This document shows positions 1 through 6,979 of a DNA stretch of 9,002 bases, piece by piece; within the stretch, counting starts at the first letter, position 1; each line of letters begins with the position of its first letter. This stretch comes from DASRQK01 sp964401685. Its GTDB lineage: Bacteria > Bacteroidota > Bacteroidia > Sphingobacteriales > Sphingobacteriaceae. Both the position numbers and the translations under genes were made by a program. Below the pieces are notes generated by a model that was given only the letters and a program-made list of their open reading frames with translations, was not told the DNA's origin and made no database searches. Where the stretch lies: the NCBI GenBank assembly GCA_964401685.1, contig CAYNZH010000058.1, positions 1 to 9,002 on the forward strand, written 5' to 3'.

Positions 1-1
1 G

Positions 2-934
2 TGGCTCGTGTTGCTCGGAGCGATTAGTTTTGGTGTGCTTTCCTCTTTTGTGAAATTGTCCTTGGGAGCAGGGTATACCGTGGGCGAAGTAACCGGTGTT
101 CAAGTGTTTTTCGGCATGCTCATGCTTTGGCTGTTTTTTCTTGTTGGACGAGCAACGAGAGGCGTAAACCGACATTCTTCTCCCGAGAAAAATAGGAATG
201 GCCGGTCAAAAAGAGAAGCTCCGTGGAAAGTAATCCTCGCGGGTATGTCGACAGGAATGGTAAGTATCACCTACTACCAATGCATTGCCCTATTGCCCGC
301 TTCAGTAGCTATCGTTCTGCTGATGCAATTTGTATGGATAGGTGTTTTTCTGGAATACGTACTCTTCAAGACTAAACCTTCGGCCATTCAAATGGTGGGC
401 GTTGTCCTGGTCATGGGAGGCACGCTGTTCGCGGCTGGTTTGTTCAATGAGGTGCAAATTTTGCTTTCCGTCAGGGGAGTGATATACGGGCTGTTGGCCG
501 CCACCAGTTATGCGATTTTCCTCATGGTGATGTCTCGGGTAGGCAATGCTTATAACCCGGTTCAAAAAAGCGCACTGATGCTTACAGGTGCCTGTGCATT
601 GATTTTCATCGTTTTTCCGCCTCTGTTCTTGATCAACGGTGTCTTAATCTCAGGACTGTGGAAATGGGGCCTCATACTGGCATCGCTGGGCACGGTTATT
701 CCTCCGCTGTTCTTTGCCGTTGGGACGCCCAAGATCGGCGCCGGCCTGAGTTCCATTATTTCAGCGATAGAGCTTCCTGTCGCTGTCGCGATGTCTTTTT
801 TCGTGCTGCAGGAGACCGTTAGCGCAGCTCAATGGGCAGGAGTGCTAATCATTTTGGCTGCGATCGTAGTGTCCAATCGCAGAACAAGGACCGGCCACCC
901 CAAAGACCGATCCTTGTTCCCGACCAAAAATTGA
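2..934 (+). CDS. DMT-superfamily (EamA) membrane transporter, 5'-truncated
   Basis: This is an inner-membrane protein of the drug/metabolite transporter superfamily; family members export or import small metabolites, and the substrate cannot be told from sequence. The open frame runs into the left edge of the window (Trp-Leu precede the first possible GTG start at 8), so the true start is probably a few codons outside. About ten hydrophobic segments can be seen, arranged as two EamA repeats. The first ends near residue 150 and the second covers about 155-290, with motifs such as LPASVAIVLLMQFVWIGV in repeat 1 and the Gly/Ser-rich AGLSSIISAIELPVAV in repeat 2. A charged cytoplasmic-type loop (about residues 50-73, rich in Arg/Lys/Asn) separates two early helices. 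The C-terminal tail after the last helix is short and basic. It is convergent with the receptor gene, with 7 bp between stop codons. The family is clear; the function is unassigned. Confidence 0.88.
   Translation, partial: WLVLLGAISFGVLSSFVKLSLGAGYTVGEVTGVQVFFGMLMLWLFFLVGRATRGVNRHSSPEKNRNGRSKREAPWKVILAGMSTGMVSITYYQCIALLPASVAIVLLMQFVWIGVFLEYVLFKTKPSAIQMVGVVLVMGGTLFAAGLFNEVQILLSVRGVIYGLLAATSYAIFLMVMSRVGNAYNPVQKSALMLTGACALIFIVFPPLFLINGVLISGLWKWGLILASLGTVIPPLFFAVGTPKIGAGLSSIISAIELPVAVAMSFFVLQETVSAAQWAGVLIILAAIVVSNRRTRTGHPKDRSLFPTKN
882..919. terminator. Hairpin at convergent junction, candidate bidirectional terminator
   Basis: GAACAAGGA (882-890) is exactly complementary to TCCTTGTTC (911-919), a 9-bp stem. 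After one C/A mismatch, CGG (892-894) can pair with CCG (907-909), leaving a 12-nt loop. The hairpin lies in the last codons of the transporter gene and 23 bp past the stop of the opposing receptor gene, so it could act on transcripts from both sides. There is no U-tract on either side, so this is not a canonical intrinsic terminator. The function is inferred from structure and position. Confidence 0.4.
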
Positions 935-941
935 CAGATAT

Positions 942-3383
942 TTACAGATTCCCAACTCTATTTTTTTCTTCGACTCTTGTTTCGCGTCTTTGATTGCTTG
1001 TTTTTCCGAAACTATACGAAAAAGTTAGCCGTGCAATCCGGGTTTCGTGCTTTTGATTAATTAGTACATCTAGATTAGCGTGATCCGTCCGGACCGTGTG
1101 TTTTCTCGTTAAGAAGACGTCACTCACAGCCAACTTCAGACTTGCTCTTCGCTGCATCAAGGATTTGCTCAAACCGATATCAGTGGACCAATGGCTGCCA
1201 ACCCTATAAATGCTGTATACGAGAGGGGAGCTATAATTCACATTCAGCTCCGCGGTCAAGGTCGGGAGAATTGTAAAATTACTACTGTTTCGTACATTGA
1301 GCGCGAACTGACCCCGATCCACCTGCTGGTTTTCCAGATTGCCCTCAAACCCTAAATAGAAGCCATTGATATTGGTCGAATTGTTCCAATATCGGAAAAG
1401 GCGAACAGGTACACTGAGATTGACGTAGGCATTTGTCTGCTTAGCCAGATTGTCTCGGGTGACATAAGTTGTTTTCAATTCGTCATCCTGGCCCATGGAT
1501 TCCACGATGGCGTCATTGGTCCGATTCCACCCTAAACTAAGGTGATATCTGCTTTTAAACGAGTAAGTCGCCTCGAAAACCTGAGCATACTCAGGCTGCA
1601 AATACGGATTCCCACGCTCAGAGGTGTACTGGTCAAGGAAGTAGCTAAACGGGTTCATCAGATTATAGTTTGGCCGATTGATTCTTTTGCTATACGAAAG
1701 ACCGGTTTGATGATTTTCATCTATTGCATAACTCAAAAATACACTGGGAAACAAATCGATGTAGTCTCGGGTCACTTCACTGTTTAGGGTAATGGACCGA
1801 CCGGTGGAGTGCGTATGTTCAGCCCGGATCCCGGCTTGCATACCCAGTTTACCAAATTGCTGCTGGTAATTGGCGTAGGCTGCCGAAATATGCTCGTCGT
1901 ATATAAACTGATTGCTACGTCCAGGATCGCTTTCCCAGTGGTCGTTGTTCAGAACTGTAAAGGCCATTTCGTTGTCTGATAGAACCTGGCTGTAACGTAA
2001 ACCCGTTTCCAAACGCCCGCCCTTCGCGACAGGGTGTGTATAATCTACTTTGGCCATACGAATGCTAATAGTTGTTGGAGTAGCACCTTGAGAAAGGGCG
2101 GGTCGCCCCATTGGCAGGCCATCAGGCAGAAAGAACGAATTGTCGTACGCGGTTTCCATTTTTCGCACAAACTGAGAAATGTCGGCCTGCGCGACCAATT
2201 TCCGCCCTGAGCTATCGAGAATAAATTCATTGTTCAGATTTGCTCCGAAGCTGCGGAACACGCCCTCTCCATTTGCAAGTGAAAGTAAGGTAGAATCCAG
2301 CGTTTGTGCGCCTTGCCCGATAGATGTCTGACTGTGGTTATTATTTGAGTGTGTAGAATTATTTCCATTCACCTCAAAAGTAAGCGTGTTTCGGTCTGAA
2401 CTATGGAAATCTACTCCAGTCCTGTAGCTAAAATTCTGATTGAGGCGATCAAAGTGGCTGCTCTGTAAGAAATTTGTGTTTACATTTCCGTACTTCACAT
2501 TGCGATTTAGATTGATCAATTGTTCGCCACCATTATTAAGGTAGCTCACCGTACCGTAAACATTGAAAAGCTCCGTTTTATGACTGAGATTGAGGGAAGT
2601 ATTGGACTTGTGCTTGAGCCCAAAACCGGCAGTGACCGCAACTGTGCCATTGGTACCAGACAATACGCTACGTTTGAGGACAATATTTATAATGCCCGAG
2701 CTGCCGGAGGCCTCATATTTCGAAGAGGGATTGGTGATCAATTCTATCGATTTAATGGTATTGCCATCCATATTGCGTAAGTAACTAGCGAGTTGGTCGC
2801 TGGAAAGATTTGTCTGCTTACCATTGATCATAACCAAAACACCTTGTTTGCCCATCAAACTGATATTGTCATCCTTGTCGAGTACGATGCCGGGGCTGCG
2901 TTCCAAAATTTCCAGAGCCGAGTTGCCGGCGGAGAGCGTCGAATTCTCTACATTCACCACAAGCATGTCAGGGCGACGCTCTACCAATGGGCGCGAGGAA
3001 GTCACAGTCACTGCACTAAGCTCAGTGAACTCAGTTTTTAGCACAAAAGCGTCGAGTTTTACCTCCTCTGAAGAACCCGCTGCCACTCGGAACTGATCTG
3101 ATACGAAAGGCTGATATCCCAAACTTGTCGCCCTGATGAAGTATTCACCTACTGGGATGGAATGGAAGAGGAAAAATCCTTTATCATCGGAGAAAATGCT
3201 TTGAACGGCGTCTCCACTCGGTTTATTGAGTTCAAATAATTGTACTGTCACCAATGCGACAGGCTGAAAATTCTCATCGGTGAATTGTCCTTTTACAGAT
3301 AAGAGAGTCGTTGATTGCTGTGCCTTGGCCGTCATTCCTGCAAGGAGAAATACCATTAGAAGGTAAGTAAATTTTGCTTTCAT
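942..3383 (-). CDS. TonB-dependent receptor-like outer-membrane beta-barrel protein
   Basis: This is an outer-membrane protein of 813 residues. It has a signal peptide (residues 1-21, cleavage after AKA), then a carboxypeptidase-regulatory-like beta-sandwich domain (about 27-110, with the DDKGFFLFHSIPVGEYFIRATSLGY signature region at 66-90). A TonB plug domain follows (about 135-238, including ALEILERSPGIVLDKD and VMINGKQ and ending in SSGIINIVLKR), then a large beta-barrel of the Bacteroidota 'outer membrane beta-barrel family' type (roughly 250-800), rich in Asn/Ser/Tyr/aromatic strands. The last strand is near ARLTFSYSFG and is followed by a charged tail of about 20 residues. Such proteins use TonB energy to import ligands; many of this subfamily have no known ligand. 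No SusD-like lipoprotein, FecR-type anti-sigma gene or TonB gene lies beside it, so nothing here points to a substrate. The ATG at 3381-3383 is chosen because it begins directly with the signal peptide. No perfect TAnnTTTG box was found upstream. Confidence 0.93.
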   Translation of the reverse strand: MKAKFTYLLMVFLLAGMTAKAQQSTTLLSVKGQFTDENFQPVALVTVQLFELNKPSGDAVQSIFSDDKGFFLFHSIPVGEYFIRATSLGYQPFVSDQFRVAAGSSEEVKLDAFVLKTEFTELSAVTVTSSRPLVERRPDMLVVNVENSTLSAGNSALEILERSPGIVLDKDDNISLMGKQGVLVMINGKQTNLSSDQLASYLRNMDGNTIKSIELITNPSSKYEASGSSGIINIVLKRSVLSGTNGTVAVTAGFGLKHKSNTSLNLSHKTELFNVYGTVSYLNNGGEQLINLNRNVKYGNVNTNFLQSSHFDRLNQNFSYRTGVDFHSSDRNTLTFEVNGNNSTHSNNNHSQTSIGQGAQTLDSTLLSLANGEGVFRSFGANLNNEFILDSSGRKLVAQADISQFVRKMETAYDNSFFLPDGLPMGRPALSQGATPTTISIRMAKVDYTHPVAKGGRLETGLRYSQVLSDNEMAFTVLNNDHWESDPGRSNQFIYDEHISAAYANYQQQFGKLGMQAGIRAEHTHSTGRSITLNSEVTRDYIDLFPSVFLSYAIDENHQTGLSYSKRINRPNYNLMNPFSYFLDQYTSERGNPYLQPEYAQVFEATYSFKSRYHLSLGWNRTNDAIVESMGQDDELKTTYVTRDNLAKQTNAYVNLSVPVRLFRYWNNSTNINGFYLGFEGNLENQQVDRGQFALNVRNSSNFTILPTLTAELNVNYSSPLVYSIYRVGSHWSTDIGLSKSLMQRRASLKLAVSDVFLTRKHTVRTDHANLDVLINQKHETRIARLTFSYSFGKTSNQRRETRVEEKNRVGNL

Positions 3384-3431
3384 TTCTTTGTATTAAATAG
3401 TATCTTGTATTACCTATTAGAGGTTGTCTGC

Positions 3432-3480
3432 ATCCTGTTGTTACAGGCACTTTCAAAAAATTTGAACAAAACGGCAGGAT
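3432..3480. promoter_or_regulatory. Nested inverted repeats upstream of the receptor gene, possible operator
   Basis: Within the 239-bp divergent region, three exact inverted repeats are packed into 49 bp: CCTGT-TGTT-ACAGG (3434-3447), TTCAAA-AAA-TTTGAA (3452-3466), and an outer pair ATCCTG (3432-3437) with CAGGAT (3475-3480) that encloses both. They lie 49-97 bp before the receptor start codon and about 80-125 bp upstream of the synthase promoter. Their position fits a repressor or activator site, or a leader hairpin, for the receptor gene. Short AT-rich palindromes also arise by chance, so the functional reading is tentative. Confidence 0.25.
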
Positions 3481-3557
3481 TGTTATAATTATAGACGCTA
3501 TTAACCCAAATAAGTTGCATTCACCGCACTTTTAAGCCCCATAATTATTACAAATAA

Positions 3558-3588
3558 TTGGTCTGCAAAATAGAAGTTCGTATACTTG
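3558..3588 (+). promoter_or_regulatory. Bacteroidota-type promoter for the ketoacyl synthase gene
   Basis: TTG (3558-3560) is followed after exactly 20 bp by TATACTTG (3581-3588), which matches the Bacteroidota -7 consensus TAnnTTTG at five of its six fixed positions (C for the first T of TTTG). Transcription would begin a few bases downstream, giving a leader of roughly 30 nt to the ATG at 3623. The same 20-bp spacing occurs in the promoter at 8654-8684. Confidence 0.5.
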
Positions 3589-3622
3589 CCTCAGAAACTC
3601 GGGACTATTGAGTAATTGAACG

Positions 3623-4705
3623 ATGATGAATGACATAAAAATGGCCAGGAGCAAAATTGTCGCCACAGGTGCTTACATTCCTTCGGAAGTGATGCCAAAC
3701 AAGCATTTTTCCAATCATACTTTTTATCAGGGAAATCAGTCCGTGATTCCTCAGGATAACGACACAATAATCAATAAGTTTAAAGCAATCACAGGCATCA
3801 GGGAAAGGCGATATGCGCCGGAAAACATGAGTGCGTCGGATATGGGAGCTTTAGCCGCTAAGCAGGCCATCGAGGAGAGTGGCATAGATTCCGAATCAAT
3901 TGACCAGATCATCGTCGCGCACAATTACGGGGATATGGACTACCTGGGTGCTCCTCGGGACATGGTTCCTTCTCTAGCATCACGTGTGAAACATATCCTG
4001 GGTATAGAAAATCCTGCTTGCATTCCGTATGATATATTGTTCGGCTGTCCTGGATGGTTGCAAGGCATCATTCAGGCTGACCAGGCCATACGAATCGGTG
4101 CCGCCAAAACCTGTCTTGTGATCGGTGCGGAGACGCTCTCAAGGGTACTCGATCCCACGGATAGGGACAGCATGATTTTTTCTGACGGTGCCGGTGCGTG
4201 TATATTACAGCTAAACACCGACGATGAAAGCGGATTGATCAACAGCCTGGTCAGATCTGATACGACTTCGGAGCTGGAATATATTTATTCCGGTGCTGGA
4301 AACGACGGTCAAGAGGATGAAAAGCGATACATAAAAATGTTAGGCAGAAAAGTGTATGAATACGCATTGAAATACGTTCCCTTGGCGATGAAAGACTGTT
4401 TTGACAAAAGCGGAGAACAGATTGATGCCCTGAAGATGGTCTTTTTGCATCAGGCCAATGAGAAAATGGACCAAGCGATCATTGACAGGTTTTTTGAGCT
4501 TTACGGGATTCAGGAAGTTCCTCAGTATATGATGCCTATGAATATATCGTTTATGGGAAATAGTTCCGTTGCGACGATTCCGACCCTGCTGCACCAGGTG
4601 CTAGGCACGGAGCTGGATTCCTACAACCTTCAACGGGGCGATGTCATTATGATGGCTTCCGTGGGGGCCGGAATGAATATCAACGCAATTACCTACAGGT
4701 GGTAA
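3623..4705 (+). CDS. 3-oxoacyl-ACP synthase III (KAS III/FabH-like) family protein
   Basis: This is a thiolase-fold condensing enzyme of 360 residues, a little longer than E. coli FabH. The family joins an acyl-CoA starter to malonyl-ACP by decarboxylative condensation in the cytoplasm. The catalytic triad is complete: Cys142 in FGCPGWLQG, His276 in LHQAN, and Asn313 in MGNSSVATIP. The conserved segment IFSDGAGACIL (185-195) and the Gly-rich C-terminal strand ASVGAGMNIN are also present. The nucleophile context FGCPGW differs from the ACSGF of housekeeping FabH, so this is more likely a paralogue with another acyl substrate than the chain-initiating enzyme. No acyl-carrier protein or other fatty-acid gene is adjacent. 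Translation may start at 3623, 3626 or 3641; the last gives MARSKIVATG, typical of the family, and follows an A-rich stretch. The gene stands alone, with its own promoter and 117 bp before the next gene. Confidence 0.88.
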   Translation: MMNDIKMARSKIVATGAYIPSEVMPNKHFSNHTFYQGNQSVIPQDNDTIINKFKAITGIRERRYAPENMSASDMGALAAKQAIEESGIDSESIDQIIVAHNYGDMDYLGAPRDMVPSLASRVKHILGIENPACIPYDILFGCPGWLQGIIQADQAIRIGAAKTCLVIGAETLSRVLDPTDRDSMIFSDGAGACILQLNTDDESGLINSLVRSDTTSELEYIYSGAGNDGQEDEKRYIKMLGRKVYEYALKYVPLAMKDCFDKSGEQIDALKMVFLHQANEKMDQAIIDRFFELYGIQEVPQYMMPMNISFMGNSSVATIPTLLHQVLGTELDSYNLQRGDVIMMASVGAGMNINAITYRW

Positions 4706-4706
4706 A

Positions 4707-4723
4707 TAAGCCTATACGGCTTA
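4707..4723 (+). terminator. Small hairpin after the ketoacyl synthase stop codon
   Basis: TAAGCC (4707-4712) and GGCTTA (4718-4723) form a perfect 6-bp stem with a 5-nt loop, starting one base after the TAA stop. There is no T-run behind it and the stem is short, so it is only a weak terminator or mRNA 3'-end candidate. Confidence 0.25.
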
Positions 4724-4822
4724 GGATACTCTATTGATCTTGTTACAAACTGGGATTCTTCAAAACATTTTGATAATATTGGGCCATGGATTTGTTCCAA
4801 TTGCTTTAACCAAACAGTCAAC

Positions 4823-6967
4823 ATGATGATTTTCAAAAACAAGTTTGTTTATGCTTTAGTGCTAAGCGGACTTCTCAATAGTGTAACCCAGAACGTCAGG
4901 GCCCAGGATAATTTGCCCTATCAGATGCCACCAAAAAGCATTCAGGAGCTGGTCGATGCACCGACTCCTCCCAAGACTTTTCTCAACGATGAGCGTTCAT
5001 GGATGCTGATTATGCGGGCTCCCCGCTATGTAGATATGGATTTGGCTGCCTATCCTGTGCAGGGCCTGGCCGGCTTGAGGATCAATCCCAACAGCCATAC
5101 TCTGGAGGCGGAGATGCACGGATTCTTCACAAGCGTGGAATTGAGAGATTTGAAAAATGACCGATCTGGTTTGACACTTACAGGCTTACCGGCACAGGCT
5201 AAAATCGGCAATGTGATTTGGCAACCGAACGGAGAAGGTTTTGCGTTTACGAACAGGACAAACAGTGGCCTGGAGCTTTGGTATGCAGACCTGAACAACC
5301 TTTCCGCTCGGAAAATAAGCGACCAGCGATTGAATGCTCTGAGCGGGAATATGATCCAGTGGCATCCGGCCGGTGAGTTTCTTTTGGTTCAGGTGCCTGC
5401 TAATGACGGTAAGCCGCTGCCATTAAGGCCTCGAATTCCTGCTGGTCCGGTGATTCAAGAAAACTTGGGGACCAAGTCACCGACACGTACATTTTCCAAT
5501 CTCCTGGCGAATACCTATGACGAAGCCCTATTTGACTATTATGCAACCAGTCAGTTGACCAAAGTTTTTCTGGACGGGCGCACAGAAGCCGTAGGAGAGC
5601 CGCGTATTTTCAAACGAAACGTGTTTTCACCTGATGGTAGTTTTATCCTTTTGGAAAGCGTTCAGAAGCCTTATTCCTATACCGTTGGGATGAATTCTTT
5701 TCCCTCGTCCACTGAAATATGGGCCCAGAACGGACAGCTTGTCAAGGAGGTTTCGTCCGCCGACACTTCATCGAGGTCCCAGGGACGATCTTTCCAATGG
5801 CGTTCTGACAAGCCGAGCGAACTGGTATTTGTCAAAGGCCTNNNNNNNNNNNNNNNNNNNNNNNNNNNNNNNNNNNNNNNNNNNNNNNNNNNNNNNNNNN
5901 NNNNNNNNNNNNNNNNNNNNNNNNNNNNNNNNNNNNNNNNNTTGCTACAGTGGGATTTGCTGAAAGATAAGAGAGATACCCTCTTTAAATCTTCTCCAGA
6001 TGCCTATGAAATGCCCATTGACTTTGACGGTACCAATACACTTTATTTTACCCGGGAATCCTGGAATGTTCCTCCGAATATGATTCAAAAGGATTTGAGG
6101 CGGCAAAGGGAAGTAGAATTGACTAGCTTTGAGCCACTGTACCCAAGTCTGGCCGGCGTACAGAAATCCCTGATCACCTATATGCGTGAAGACAGCGTTC
6201 AGTTGAGCGGGACTATGTATCTACCCGAGGGATTTCAGCCCGAGGTCGACGAGGCCCTTCCTGTATTGGTTTGGGCGTATCCCAGAGAATATAAGAGCGC
6301 TGAACTGGCCAGCCAGGTCAAAGGTTCTCCGCACCGCTTCACGGAGCTGAATTTCCGTTCGGCAGTTTATTGGGTAACCCGTGGCTACGCCGTTGTGGAT
6401 ATGGCTGATATGCCCATCATCGCCGAAGGCGAAAATGAACCCAACGACAGCTTTGTAGAACAATTGATTCTCAATTCTGAGGCACTCATCGATTATATGG
6501 TCAGTGCAGGAATTGCTGACAGAGAGCGCTTCGGTGTTGGCGGTCATTCCTATGGAGCTTTTATGACAGCAAATTTGCTTGCGCACTCAGATCTTTTTGC
6601 AGCGGGAATTGCCCGGAGCGGTGCATATAACCGTACGCTTACTCCCTTTGGCTTTCAGTCCGAAAGCCGGTCGTATTGGGATGCAAAAGAATTGTATGAT
6701 CGCATGTCTCCGTTTACCTATGCGGATAAGATAGATGAACCCATTTTGATCACCCACGGAATAGATGATGAGAATTCCGGAACATTTCCGGTACAGAGCG
6801 AGCGTTTATATGCGGCGATCAAAGGACACGGAGGGACGGTTCGATTGGTCATGTTCCCTCATGAGTTCCACGGCTTCCGGACTCGGGAGTCCATCATGCA
6901 TATTTTCTGGGAACAGGATCGCTGGTTAGAGCAATATGTAAAGAACCGCAAGCGCGAAAACGAGTAG
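4823..6967 (+). CDS. Exported S9-family serine peptidase (glutamyl-endopeptidase-like), contains assembly gap
   Basis: This is a prolyl-oligopeptidase-type enzyme of the S9 family, closest by remembered motifs to the S9D glutamyl endopeptidases, which cut after Glu. A signal peptide (about residues 1-27, cleavage near VRA/QD) suggests the periplasm. A beta-propeller region follows, with family hallmarks: QELVDAPTPP, LAGLRINPNSH, and TRTFSNLLANTYDEALFDYYATSQL. The C-terminal alpha/beta-hydrolase domain begins near VQLSGTMYLPEGF. The catalytic residues are visible: Ser576 in GGHSYGAF, Asp649 in HGIDDENSGTFP, and His683 in PHEFHGF (numbered with the gap counted as 34 residues). The frame is open on both sides of the 100-N gap, but relatives are usually about 800 residues or more and only about 680 are sequenced here, so more coding sequence is probably missing than 100 bp. 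The stop codon lies inside a hairpin. Upstream, only a weak -7-like TAATATTG (4774-4781) is seen. It is a monocistronic-looking gene, convergent with the racemase. Confidence 0.9.
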   Translation: MMIFKNKFVYALVLSGLLNSVTQNVRAQDNLPYQMPPKSIQELVDAPTPPKTFLNDERSWMLIMRAPRYVDMDLAAYPVQGLAGLRINPNSHTLEAEMHGFFTSVELRDLKNDRSGLTLTGLPAQAKIGNVIWQPNGEGFAFTNRTNSGLELWYADLNNLSARKISDQRLNALSGNMIQWHPAGEFLLVQVPANDGKPLPLRPRIPAGPVIQENLGTKSPTRTFSNLLANTYDEALFDYYATSQLTKVFLDGRTEAVGEPRIFKRNVFSPDGSFILLESVQKPYSYTVGMNSFPSSTEIWAQNGQLVKEVSSADTSSRSQGRSFQWRSDKPSELVFVKGXXXXXXXXXXXXXXXXXXXXXXXXXXXXXXXXXXLLQWDLLKDKRDTLFKSSPDAYEMPIDFDGTNTLYFTRESWNVPPNMIQKDLRRQREVELTSFEPLYPSLAGVQKSLITYMREDSVQLSGTMYLPEGFQPEVDEALPVLVWAYPREYKSAELASQVKGSPHRFTELNFRSAVYWVTRGYAVVDMADMPIIAEGENEPNDSFVEQLILNSEALIDYMVSAGIADRERFGVGGHSYGAFMTANLLAHSDLFAAGIARSGAYNRTLTPFGFQSESRSYWDAKELYDRMSPFTYADKIDEPILITHGIDDENSGTFPVQSERLYAAIKGHGGTVRLVMFPHEFHGFRTRESIMHIFWEQDRWLEQYVKNRKRENE
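5842..5941. other. Assembly gap (100 N)
   Basis: Exactly 100 undetermined bases lie inside the peptidase gene. A round 100 is a common placeholder for a gap of unknown length, so the distance and the reading-frame continuity across it should not be trusted. The sequence just before (LVFVKGL) and just after (LLQWDLLKDKRDTLF) corresponds to propeller blades that, in the family as I recall it, are separated by well over 34 residues. Confidence 0.97.
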
Positions 6968-6974
6968 TTTTCGC
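6954..6974. terminator. Hairpin containing the peptidase stop codon, candidate bidirectional terminator
   Basis: GCGAAAAC (6954-6961) and GTTTTCGC (6967-6974) form a perfect 8-bp stem with loop GAGTA. The peptidase stop codon TAG (6965-6967) spans the loop and the first base of the right arm. The stop codon of the opposing racemase gene lies just to the right at 6980-6982. On the + strand it is followed by ACCCTTT, a poor U-tract. Its position between two convergent genes and its perfect pairing support a shared terminator or 3'-end stabiliser. Confidence 0.5.
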
Positions 6975-6979
6975 ACCCT

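Noticed and set aside
942..3383. Receptor gene as part of a polysaccharide-utilisation locus
   Set aside because: No SusD-like lipoprotein, glycoside hydrolase or sensor/regulator gene is adjacent, and the barrel belongs to the solo type rather than the SusC type.
4774..4781. TAATATTG as a promoter for the peptidase
   Set aside because: Only five of the six fixed positions match and there is no TTG at the right distance, so it is too weak to list as a feature.
6221..6586. 121-codon open frame on the - strand opposite the peptidase
   Set aside because: It is antisense to the conserved catalytic domain, has no family motifs, and is explained as a shadow of the strong coding frame.
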